A stretch of DNA of 34,920 bases from Phycisphaeraceae bacterium (GTDB lineage Bacteria; Planctomycetota; Phycisphaerae; Phycisphaerales; Phycisphaeraceae), in the NCBI GenBank assembly GCA_028280965.1, contig JANQKT010000205.1, forward strand, positions 1-34,920, read 5' to 3'. The notes below the pieces were generated by a model. The model saw only the letters and a list, made by a program, of their open reading frames with translations. It was not told where the DNA came from and searched no databases. Below, piece after piece: positions 1-6,932 of the stretch (positions are counted from its first letter, which is position 1; every line of letters starts with the position of its first letter). Position numbers and translations under genes: made by a program.

Positions 1-2223
1 GCGGCGCTGTGGCGGCAGGTCCACGAGCAGGTCGCGCACCGGACGATGCCCCCGCCGAACCGGGACCAGCCAACCGAAGACGAGCGGCTCGCGGTCTCGG
101 GCTGGATCGATGAGCAGCTGATCGCCGCGTTCGCCGGCCTGCCGCAGCGCGGGGGCCCGGCGTTGACCCGCCGGCTGACCGGCAGGGAGTTTGACCGCAG
201 CGTCCGCGACCTGACCGGGATCAACGAACACTTCTCCGAGCAGTTCCCGGCCGACGGCGGCGGCGGCGAGGGCTTTAGCAACAACGCCTCGACGCTGTTC
301 ATGTCCCCGCTGCTCATGTCCAAGGTGCTGGACACCTCGACCGTGATCGCCTCACAAGCGCACATCAGCTGGACGCGCGGGATCGGGTTCGGCAACCCAA
401 ACAACGGCGCGAAAGACAGCACGTCTTTTCCAGCACTCTACAAAAAGCACCTCGGACAGCGCGGCGTCTTCAAGGACGACGCGGAGCAGCTGCAACGCTA
501 CCTCGTCCTGCTCTGGCAGTACGAACAGGCCAAGCGGCGGGACCGAACGCTGACACCCGCCGAGTTCTCCGGCGAGCACGAGGCCGACCCGGTGTTCCTC
601 GACCGGTTGCACCAGATGATGCGGGCCTCGCGTGCGCCGCGCGGAGCCGCGAAGAGCGTGGTGGACTACTACCGGGCCTGGGGCCAGACCCGGCGCATCC
701 GGACCGGCCAGGGCAAGGAGGAAGCATCTCTCGCTGAGGTGAAAGCGATCGCCAGGCAGTGTGTCGATCTGGTCAAACAGCACCGCGGGGATTTCAGGTC
801 CCGGTTCCCGAACACGCAGGACAAACGCAAGCTCATCGACGCCGGCGACACGAAGGCACTTGATGAGTTGGTCTTTTTTGCTTCACAACAAGAAGTCTTG
901 GATAGCCTAGAGGGCGATGAACGCCGCCGATTCGAGGGGCTGTGGGTCGCCTCGCGTCTGGAGGCCGAAGACCGCGAGGCGCAACGGGACGCCGAGAAGT
1001 TCGTCGCGCACATGCTCGCGGAGTTCGCGACGCGGGCCTGGCGTCGGCCGGTCGAGGACAGCGAGCGGTCGGACTTCGCCCGCGAGTACCGGGAACACAT
1101 CAACGAAAATAAGTCGTTCGAAGAGGCGGTGCGGATCATGATCCGCGGCGTGCTCGTCTCGCCGCACTTCATGTTCCGTTTCGAGTTTGAGCCCCGTCCC
1201 GGCGAGTCGGTCGCCGTCGAGCCCTACGAGATGGCCTCCCGGCTGTCCTACTTCCTCTGGGGGTCGATGCCCGATCAAGCGCTTCTCGACCTCGCGGCGC
1301 AGGACAAGCTGCAGGACGAAGCGGTGCTCCGCCAACAGGTCGAGCGCATGCTCAGGGATGAGCGGTCGCAGGCCCTGGCCGAGTCGTTCTTCGGCGAGTG
1401 GATCGGCTACATCGATCTGCTGACCAAGGACGGCCCGGACACGAGCCTGTTCCCCGAGTGGCAGCCCGAACTGGCCCAGGCCATGGTCGAACAGGCGCAG
1501 CGGTCTTTTGTCTACATGATCCGCGAGGACCGGCCTTACACCGACCTGATCGAGGCGGATTACCTGTTTGTCAACGGCCGGCTGGCCAGGTTCCTGGGTG
1601 TGCCCGGCGTGACGGGTGAGCAGTGGGAGCGCGTCGTCGGCGGCGAGCAGTCGCGCTTCGGCGTCGCCGGGCTGCCGGCGGTGCACGTGATCACCAGCCA
1701 CGCGAACCGCACGAGCCCGGTGAAGCGCGGGGACTGGCTGCTCGCGACCCTGCTGGGTTCGCCGACGCCCCCGCCGCCGCCGAACGTTGGGGAACTGGAA
1801 GAGGCCGAAGCCGCGGCCAGCACTGCTTCGCTGCGCGAACAGCTGGAAGCGCACCGCGACAACATCGCGTGCGCGAGCTGTCACAACCGGATCGACCCGC
1901 TGGGCTTCCCACTGGAGCGTTTCGATGCGCTCGGGCGGATGCGCTCGGGGCAGATCGACCTGCGTGGCGAGCTGCCCAACGGCACGGTCTTTGAAGGCCC
2001 CGAGGGGCTCCGCGACGTTTTGTTGACGCGCAGGGCGATGCTCCGGCGTCAGCTTGTGGTCAAGGCCATGGGTTATGCCCTGGGCCGTGAGATCCAGCTC
2101 GAAGACGAGCCGGTGGTCCGGCATCTTGATTCAACGCTGGAAAAAGACCCCAGGCTGTCCGTATTATTGACCGAGGTTGTGTTGAGCCCGGCGTTCAGGT
2201 CCAAGACCAGCGCCCCGCGTTAG
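1..2223 (+). CDS. DUF1587/1595/1592/1588/1585 cytochrome-like planctomycete protein (5' partial)
   Basis: The reading frame is open from base 1, so the ATG at 46 is probably internal: the codons before it read ALWRQVHEQVAHRT and run into MPPPNRDQPTEDE, the usual end of the N-terminal cytochrome-c-like domain of this family. Counting from that Met, visible modules are DUF1587 (about 40-100), DUF1595 (about 325-360, around EFATRAWRRPV), DUF1592 (about 395-530, around SRLSYFLWGSMPD), DUF1588 (about 545-650) and DUF1585 (about 660-725). DUF1588 contains CASCHNRIDPLGF, a CxxCH heme-c-like motif at 1870-1884. The family is abundant in Planctomycetota, usually exported and paired with a DUF1552 protein, as here. 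Its biochemical function is not established; a redox role is inferred from the CxxCH. The stop is followed 6 nt later by the next start, so the two genes are probably one operon. Confidence 0.9.
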   Translation, partial: AALWRQVHEQVAHRTMPPPNRDQPTEDERLAVSGWIDEQLIAAFAGLPQRGGPALTRRLTGREFDRSVRDLTGINEHFSEQFPADGGGGEGFSNNASTLFMSPLLMSKVLDTSTVIASQAHISWTRGIGFGNPNNGAKDSTSFPALYKKHLGQRGVFKDDAEQLQRYLVLLWQYEQAKRRDRTLTPAEFSGEHEADPVFLDRLHQMMRASRAPRGAAKSVVDYYRAWGQTRRIRTGQGKEEASLAEVKAIARQCVDLVKQHRGDFRSRFPNTQDKRKLIDAGDTKALDELVFFASQQEVLDSLEGDERRRFEGLWVASRLEAEDREAQRDAEKFVAHMLAEFATRAWRRPVEDSERSDFAREYREHINENKSFEEAVRIMIRGVLVSPHFMFRFEFEPRPGESVAVEPYEMASRLSYFLWGSMPDQALLDLAAQDKLQDEAVLRQQVERMLRDERSQALAESFFGEWIGYIDLLTKDGPDTSLFPEWQPELAQAMVEQAQRSFVYMIREDRPYTDLIEADYLFVNGRLARFLGVPGVTGEQWERVVGGEQSRFGVAGLPAVHVITSHANRTSPVKRGDWLLATLLGSPTPPPPPNVGELEEAEAAASTASLREQLEAHRDNIACASCHNRIDPLGFPLERFDALGRMRSGQIDLRGELPNGTVFEGPEGLRDVLLTRRAMLRRQLVVKAMGYALGREIQLEDEPVVRHLDSTLEKDPRLSVLLTEVVLSPAFRSKTSAPR

Positions 2224-2232
2224 GAGCCCGTG

Positions 2233-3627
2233 ATGCCCGAGCCCGGCCCACCCAGAGCCGCCCGTTCCGAGATGAGCCACGATTCGCTGCGCCGGAGCCG
2301 CCGGGCTTTCCTGCGCGGCGCGGGGGTGGCGTTGACGCTGCCCTGGCTCGAGTCGCTGACCGGGTTCACCGGCGCCGGCACGTCGGCGATGGCGGCCACC
2401 AAGCCCGGCAACGGCCCGCCGATGCGCCTGGCCTCGCTGTTCATGCCCAACGGCGTGAACATGCCCGACTGGGGCGCGACCCAGCGCGGCGGGGCGCTCG
2501 AGCTCTCCAAAACGCTTAGACCGCTGCAGCCGCACGCGGACAAGCTCTTTGTCCCGATGGGCCTGACCCATAAACGAGCCCACAACGGCGATGGCCACTA
2601 CGCGAAGACCGCCAACTTCCTGTCCGGCGAAACCGTGGTCCAGACACGTGGCGACGACCTGACGGTCGGCAAGTCCATGGACCAGATCATCGCGAGCCGG
2701 GTCGGCGACCAGACGCCGTTAAACAGCCTGGTCCTCGCGACCGAAGCGACGAGCTATCGGGTCGATACCAACGTCGGGTTCACGACCGTCTATGGCGGGC
2801 ACATCTCCTGGTCCGACCCCAACACGCCGGTCGCCAAAGAGATCTTCCCCCGCGCGGTCTTCGACGGCCTGTTCCGCATCCAGCCCGGCGCGAAAGGCAC
2901 GAAGCACGCCCCGCAGTTCGGCGAGGATTCCAGCGTGCTCGACGCGGTCGCCAACGACGCGGCGCGCGTCCGCAACAGGGTCTCGGCCTACGACCGCCGG
3001 CAGCTCGAAGCGTACTACGAGTCGATCCGCCAGCTCGAGCGCCGCATCGACCGGCTGGAGAAACAGGCCGCGGCGGAGGCGTGGAAGCCGCCCTACCTCA
3101 ACCCCGACGCTTTCAACCGCCCGCCCGAAGGCAAGCCCAAGGACCCGGCCCAGCACATGCGCCTGATGCTGGACTTAACAGCCCTGGCCTTCCGCATGAA
3201 CGCGACACGCGTGAGCACGTTCATGTTCGGCAACTCCGTCTCCGGCCGGAACATGAGCTTCCTCGACGGCGTCAACGGCGGGCACCACAACATCTCCCAC
3301 CACCAGGGCGACGCGGAGAAGCGTGCGATGTACCAGAAGATCAACCAGTGGCACATCGAGCACCTGGCTTACTTCCTCGACCAGCTCAACGGCGTGGACG
3401 AGGGCGGCACGACGCTGCTGGACAACACGATGGTCCTCTTCGGGTCGGGGATCAGCGACGGCAACGCGCACAGCCCGCATAACCTGCCCATCCTCGCGGC
3501 CGGCGGCGGGTTCAAGGCCAAGACGGGCAGCTACAAGGGCCAGCCCCTCTGCTCGCTTCACCTGACCCTCATGCAGCGGATGGGCCTGAACATCCAGCGC
3601 TTCGGCGACGCGGAAAAGCCGCTGTAA
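2233..3627 (+). CDS. DUF1552 domain protein with Tat-like signal
   Basis: This 464-residue protein is the standard partner of DUF1592/1588 proteins in planctomycetes. The N-terminus carries a twin-arginine-type signal (SRRAFLRGAG followed by a hydrophobic stretch, VALTLPWL), so export through the Tat pathway in folded form is likely. Conserved DUF1552 blocks are visible: LASLFMPNGVNMPDW near the N-terminus, GHYAKTANFLSG, LDLTALAFRMNATRV and, near the C-terminus, LLDNTMVLFGSGISDGN, which resembles sulfatase-like DUF1501/1552 folds. ATG 2233 is preferred because AGGAG at 2222-2226 lies 6 nt upstream; GTG 2230 is too close to that site, and ATG 2272 has no ribosome site but would still keep the RR motif. 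Substrate and reaction are unknown. Confidence 0.9.
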   Translation: MPEPGPPRAARSEMSHDSLRRSRRAFLRGAGVALTLPWLESLTGFTGAGTSAMAATKPGNGPPMRLASLFMPNGVNMPDWGATQRGGALELSKTLRPLQPHADKLFVPMGLTHKRAHNGDGHYAKTANFLSGETVVQTRGDDLTVGKSMDQIIASRVGDQTPLNSLVLATEATSYRVDTNVGFTTVYGGHISWSDPNTPVAKEIFPRAVFDGLFRIQPGAKGTKHAPQFGEDSSVLDAVANDAARVRNRVSAYDRRQLEAYYESIRQLERRIDRLEKQAAAEAWKPPYLNPDAFNRPPEGKPKDPAQHMRLMLDLTALAFRMNATRVSTFMFGNSVSGRNMSFLDGVNGGHHNISHHQGDAEKRAMYQKINQWHIEHLAYFLDQLNGVDEGGTTLLDNTMVLFGSGISDGNAHSPHNLPILAAGGGFKAKTGSYKGQPLCSLHLTLMQRMGLNIQRFGDAEKPL

Positions 3628-3746
3628 GCCATCAGAACCATCGTCTCGGCAAGAGCAGCCGCCGGGCAACGCACGGGGGCGAGTCCCAATCGGCCTGTCA
3701 CGAGGCGGAGGCGTACCGCATCAATAGGTCTGCCACAGCGCGACCC

Positions 3747-3761
3747 CCGCGTGTTACGCGG
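3747..3761. repeat. Small GC hairpin before the response regulator
   Basis: CCGCGT and ACGCGG form a 6-bp stem with a GTT loop. It lies in the 188-nt gap between the DUF1552 gene and the response regulator. There is no T-run, so it is not a convincing intrinsic terminator. Nothing else is evident in this gap except a possible promoter box at 3782. Confidence 0.4.
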
Positions 3762-3781
3762 CGGCTTCGCCCCGTGCCCGC

Positions 3782-3787
3782 TAAACT
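3782..3787 (+). promoter_or_regulatory. Candidate -10 box (TAAACT) of the response regulator
   Basis: TAAACT matches the box found directly before several other genes in this window (25850 and 27101 on the minus strand). Here it is 28 nt before the ATG, leaving room for a short leader with a GGAG ribosome site. No clear -35 element is visible. Confidence 0.35.
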
Positions 3788-3815
3788 GTTTCGGTCACCC
3801 GATCGGAGACCGGAC

Positions 3816-4331
3816 ATGTCTACCAATCCCCAGACCGCGGCCTCAGCAGACAACACTTTCGACCCCGCCGGGTCGGTGATCCTCGTGGTCGATGACAACG
3901 AGCAGAATGTCGAGTTGCTCCAAGCCTACCTCGAGTCGATGCCCGTCGAGGTCCACGCGGCGTACGACGGCGTGCAGGCGTTGGAGATGATCGAGCAAGG
4001 CGCGGTCAAGCCGGACCTGGTCGTGCTGGACGTGATGATGCCCAGGATGTCGGGCTTCGAGGTCTGCCGCAAGCTCAAGTCTGCCCCAGCCACCGCGGAC
4101 GTGCCGGTGATGATGGTGACGGCCCTCAATGAGTTAGGCGACATCGAGCGCGGCGTCGAGGCGGGCACCGACGAGTTCCTCTCCAAGCCGGTCAACAAGC
4201 TCGAGCTGCTGACGCGGGTCAAGTCCTTATTAAGAAGCGCCAAGCTCCGGCAGCAAGGCGACGACAAGGACGCGTACATCCGCGACCTGGAGCGCATGCT
4301 GGGGCGAGACGAGATGGGTTCAGAGTCATAA
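3816..4331 (+). CDS. Single-domain response regulator (receiver domain)
   Basis: This 171-residue cytoplasmic protein consists of a CheY-like receiver domain with short tails. The phosphoacceptor motifs are clear: the acidic pair in VVDDN, the phosphorylatable Asp in VVLDVMMPRMSG, the conserved Thr/Ala in MVTA, and the conserved Lys-Pro in FLSKPVNK. No DNA-binding, GGDEF or HD-GYP output domain follows; the C-terminus (from KLRQQGDDKD) looks like a short helix. The receiver resembles those at the N-terminus of PleD/RpfG-type regulators. ATG 3816 is chosen because cGGAG at 3804-3808 lies 7 nt upstream; GTG 3774 would add 14 residues that overlap the probable promoter. It sits directly before the flagellin genes, so a role in motility is possible but not shown. 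Confidence 0.88.
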   Translation: MSTNPQTAASADNTFDPAGSVILVVDDNEQNVELLQAYLESMPVEVHAAYDGVQALEMIEQGAVKPDLVVLDVMMPRMSGFEVCRKLKSAPATADVPVMMVTALNELGDIERGVEAGTDEFLSKPVNKLELLTRVKSLLRSAKLRQQGDDKDAYIRDLERMLGRDEMGSES

Positions 4332-4740
4332 CTTCAGATGGTCTCAGCCGCCGCATCGCACGCGGGCGGACGAAAAAAGCAGATACATCAATCCGCGCAC
4401 GACGGCCCGCGTGTGACACGGCGGCTGTGATTGACCGCGATGTCGTTCAGGCTTGCGGGTTATTGGGCGTTGAACTGTTGCGCCTGCGCGGCCTGCGCGG
4501 GCTGTGCGCTCGGCGGATGGGGTCGGGGCCGTAAAACTGGGTGTGCGGACTGGACCGCGCGGTTGCTGAGGTCGATGCACGGTCCGGCCGAGCGGTGTGT
4601 TGCCGCCCGGCGTCCGGAGTGTCGGCGGTTGCCCGCTCCGGGACCTGCCCTTGGCAGGGGGGTCGGATGCGTCGGGTAGACGCACAGGAACTCGGGAGCA
4701 ACCGGCCTGTCGCCGGCCCTAGCGCAACGGAGGTAGAGAG
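4332..4740 (+). promoter_or_regulatory. 409-nt non-coding interval and structured leader of the first flagellin
   Basis: I see no convincing gene here. The 3' part can form successive hairpins: CCTGCC/GGCAGG (4644-4649 with 4653-4658), TGCGTC/GACGCA (4668-4673 with 4679-4684) and CCGGC/GCCGG (4702-4706 with 4712-4716). GGAGG at 4729-4733 is 7 nt before the flagellin ATG. A TAAAAC box at 4532-4537 might be a -10 element. A long, structured 5' leader is inferred, not proven. Confidence 0.45.
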
Positions 4741-6240
4741 ATGAGCCGGATCAATAACAACATCAATTCCCTGGTCGCACAGCGGATCGTGGGGCAGCAG
4801 AACGCCGCCCTGTCCAAGAGCCTCGAACGCCTGTCGACGGGCCTGCGGATCAACCGCGGCGGCGACGACCCGGCGGGCCTGATCGCCAGCGAGGTCTTGC
4901 GGGGTGAAAAAGCCGCGCTGACCGCCGCGATCGGCAACGCCGAGCGCGCCGAGCAGTTCGTCGCCACCGCCGAGGGCGGCCTCCAGGAGATCAACGCCCT
5001 GCTCACCGAGGTGCAGTCGCTCGTCGGCCAGTCGGCCAATGAAGCAGGCCTGTCTACCGAGGAAAAAGAGGCGAACCAGCTGCAGATCGACAACATCCTG
5101 TCGACCATCGACCGGATCGCCTCGACGACCAGCTTCCAGGGCACCAAGCTCCTGAACGGCAACTTCGACTTCCAGGTCTCCGGCGTCAACGCCAACGTTG
5201 ACGAACTGAACATCAACGACGCGAAGGTCGGCTCGTCCAACGTCGCCGTCCAGGCCCTGATCACTCAGTCTGCCCAGAACGCCGGCCTGTTCCTCTCACT
5301 GGGCGCGGCCTCGCTGAGCACCGCAGCGACCTCGTCGTTCGTCTTCGAACTCGGCGGCTCGGAAGGCACGCGTGAATTCAGCTTCGGGTCAGGTACCACC
5401 CTGGCCAATGTGGCTAGCCAGATCAATACCTTTAAGGACGTCACCGGTGTCTCGGCGATTGCCTCGGGCAACTACATCGAGCTGAAGTCCACCGGGTTTG
5501 GCGATGACGAATTCGTCTCGTTCAACATTACCAACCGGGGCAACCAGGTAGGCGGCGTGGTCACCATGTGCGCCTTGGATACCGACCTGATCGGTCCGAC
5601 GGCGACCAACTTCACCGCCGTCACCGCCGCCGTCCGAGATGAAGGCCAGGACATCGCCGGCACGATCAACGGCATCGCCGCCCGTGGTAACGGCCGGACG
5701 CTCAGCGTCGCGTCCGACGCCCTCTCTGCCGAGATCGCGCTCAACACCACAGCAGCCCAGGGCACCGGCCTCCTCGCGGCGGGGACGATCACCGGCGGCG
5801 GCGCGCAGTTCAACCTCGGTGCCGAGGTCAATCTTAACAACCAGGTCACCCTGGGCATCGGCAACTTCGCCGCCCGCGACCTGGGCCGCTACGACGACGG
5901 CTCGAACAGCTTCTTCCTGGACGACCTCGGGTCGTCCGGCAGCCTCAACGCCGTTGACGGTGACCTGACCTCGGCCCAGAAGGTCATCGACCAGGCCCTG
6001 CGTGAGGTGTCCGGCCAGCGCGGCCGACTGGGCGCGTTTCAGAAGAACATCGTCGGCTCGACGATCAACTCGCTGAGCGTGGCGTTCGAGAACATCTCGG
6101 CGGCCGAGTCCGCGATCCGCGACACCGACTTCGCGGAAGCCACCGCCGAGCTGGCCCGCAACCAGGTCCTGGTCGCCGCGGCCAACAGCGTCCTGGGCAT
6201 CGCGAACAGCCAGACCCAGTCGGCCCTGTCGCTGCTCTAA
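4741..6240 (+). CDS. Flagellin (first copy)
   Basis: This 499-residue protein is the structural subunit of the flagellar filament, exported by the flagellar type III apparatus. The N-terminal D0/D1 region (about 1-140) shows the hallmark MSRINNNINSLVAQR, LERLSTGLRINRGGDDPAGL and IASTTSFQGTKLLNG. The C-terminal D1/D0 region (about 410-499) shows QRGRLGAFQKN, AAESAIRDTDFAE and VLGIANSQTQSALSLL. The variable middle (about 145-400) contains a flagellin hook-IN-like repeat around GVSAIASGNYIELKSTGFG. Residue 277 is the only cysteine (codon 5569-5571), which is uncommon in flagellins. The start has GGAGG 7 nt upstream. It is monocistronic, with its own terminator at 6273, and is a paralogue of the next gene. 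Confidence 0.97.
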   Translation: MSRINNNINSLVAQRIVGQQNAALSKSLERLSTGLRINRGGDDPAGLIASEVLRGEKAALTAAIGNAERAEQFVATAEGGLQEINALLTEVQSLVGQSANEAGLSTEEKEANQLQIDNILSTIDRIASTTSFQGTKLLNGNFDFQVSGVNANVDELNINDAKVGSSNVAVQALITQSAQNAGLFLSLGAASLSTAATSSFVFELGGSEGTREFSFGSGTTLANVASQINTFKDVTGVSAIASGNYIELKSTGFGDDEFVSFNITNRGNQVGGVVTMCALDTDLIGPTATNFTAVTAAVRDEGQDIAGTINGIAARGNGRTLSVASDALSAEIALNTTAAQGTGLLAAGTITGGGAQFNLGAEVNLNNQVTLGIGNFAARDLGRYDDGSNSFFLDDLGSSGSLNAVDGDLTSAQKVIDQALREVSGQRGRLGAFQKNIVGSTINSLSVAFENISAAESAIRDTDFAEATAELARNQVLVAAANSVLGIANSQTQSALSLL

Positions 6241-6272
6241 GCGGCAACACCAATTCCGGCAATCTCGGAGAG

Positions 6273-6298
6273 CCCCCGTCGTTAGACGGGGGTTTTCT
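6273..6298 (+). terminator. Intrinsic terminator of the first flagellin
   Basis: CCCCCGTC (6273-6280), loop GTTA, GACGGGGG (6285-6292), then TTTTCT. The stem is a perfect 8 bp and is followed directly by T residues. Confidence 0.93.
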
Positions 6299-6443
6299 CA
6301 TGCGCGAACCGCGCCCGCCACATCTGTGTGCCTGATCCACGTCCCAGGGCTGCATCCTGTGAATTGGCTTCATGGCCATGAGCGGCGCTCAGCGGTTACT
6401 CGGTATTGGCATTTCAAAAAAGCTGCGTCCGGATAACAGCTGT

Positions 6444-6477
6444 GAAACCCTGCCTGCTGCGATTGTGGCAGGGTTTC
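6444..6477. repeat. Perfect 11-bp inverted repeat
   Basis: GAAACCCTGCC (6444-6454) is the exact reverse complement of GGCAGGGTTTC (6467-6477), with a 12-nt loop. A T-run lies at 6494-6499, 16 nt after the stem, which is too far for a normal terminator. It could be an RNA hairpin or a small palindromic mobile remnant. Confidence 0.6.
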
Positions 6478-6597
6478 TAGGGGTTGTTGGGACTTTTTTG
6501 CTCGTAACAGGTATGCAGCGCTTAAGGCGGGTGCCGGTTGTGACGATCCTGCGGTCGGGCCAAGGGATGGCCCCGGACCCGAAGGCGGGCGGCGCTT

Positions 6598-6604
6598 CCG
6601 ATAA
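6598..6604 (+). promoter_or_regulatory. Candidate sigma-28-type -10 box (CCGATAA)
   Basis: CCGATAA matches seven bases of the flagellar sigma factor (FliA) -10 consensus GCCGATAA. The expected -35 (TAAAG-like) is poor: only GAAGG-like bases are found at about the right distance. If it is used, the second flagellin mRNA has a leader of roughly 320 nt containing all the downstream hairpins. Confidence 0.3.
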
Positions 6605-6621
6605 GTGCCGCCAAGGTCCGA

Positions 6622-6647
6622 GGTGGCGGATAACCGTATCCGGCACC
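6622..6647 (+). promoter_or_regulatory. Leader hairpin 1, with alternative pairing
   Basis: CGGATA (6627-6632) pairs with TATCCG (6637-6642) around ACCG, extended by GGTG (6622-6625) with CACC (6644-6647). The competing arm is GTGCCG (6605-6610), which can pair with CGGCAC (6641-6646). Confidence 0.5.
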
Positions 6648-6668
6648 GAAAAGGCTCAGGCAGCCAGC

Positions 6669-6695
6669 CGGGGTCACGCGGGACGCGTGGCCCGG
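6669..6695 (+). promoter_or_regulatory. Leader hairpin 2
   Basis: CACGCG (6675-6680), loop GGA, CGCGTG (6684-6689), extended outward by a G-T pair and three G-C pairs. Confidence 0.5.
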
Positions 6696-6728
6696 TTGCA
6701 CGACGGACTCCGCGGTCAAGTCGTGCAA
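6696..6728 (+). promoter_or_regulatory. Leader hairpin 3
   Basis: TTGCACGAC (6696-6704) and GTCGTGCAA (6720-6728) are perfect 9-bp arms with a 15-nt loop. It abuts hairpin 2 with no spacer. Confidence 0.55.
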
Positions 6729-6806
6729 GCCGACTGGCCCGCCCCGCTTCGGCAAAGGACGGCCGACGGGCAACGGGCACAGGCGGACAGGCCGGTGAGC
6801 AACCTG

Positions 6807-6830
6807 GTGCTTGGGGCGTACCCAAGGCAC
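6807..6830 (+). promoter_or_regulatory. Leader hairpin 4
   Basis: GTGCTTGGG pairs with CCCAAGGCAC, with one bulged G, around a short loop. It is about 100 nt before the second flagellin start. Confidence 0.5.
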
Positions 6831-6932
6831 CGACAACGCATCGTGATCGGATCGGAGATCCTCAGGACCCGTGGCAGGACGCCTAACCGACGACGTGACA
6901 CTCAAATCCGGTGATCACGGAGGACCCACACC

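Larger units (their letters stand above)
6299..6932 (+). promoter_or_regulatory. 634-nt non-coding interval and hairpin-rich leader of the second flagellin
   Basis: No real gene is seen; a 180-codon open frame here runs straight through strong palindromes and resembles no protein I know. Working downstream, the interval holds a perfect 11-bp hairpin (6444-6477), a CCGATAA box (6598-6604), and stem-loops at 6622-6647, 6669-6695, 6696-6728 and 6807-6830. GGAGG (6919-6923) is 9 nt before the ATG. GTGCCGCC at 6605-6612 can pair either with 6625-6629 or with 6641-6646, so two exclusive folds are possible. This suggests a regulatory RNA leader. Confidence 0.5.

Noticed and set aside
907..2124. 405-codon open frame antisense to the DUF1592 protein
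   Set aside because: It is a compositional shadow of the sense gene; no family features.
4431..4679. 82-codon frame upstream of the first flagellin
   Set aside because: Cys/Gly/Arg-rich product with no ribosome site, overlapping leader hairpins.
6489..6501. Sigma-54-like GG...GC pair (TTGGGACTTTTTTGCT)
   Set aside because: GG and GC are separated by 9 nt, not the required 10, and flanking consensus is poor.
6605..6860. Glycine, c-di-GMP or other known riboswitch in the flagellin leader
   Set aside because: Fragments such as CACCGAAAAGGCTCAGGCA recall the glycine riboswitch core, but the order and the remaining conserved bases do not fit.
6372..6914. 180-codon frame between the flagellins
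   Set aside because: It runs through five strong palindromes, has no ribosome site and resembles no protein; a structured RNA leader explains the region better.
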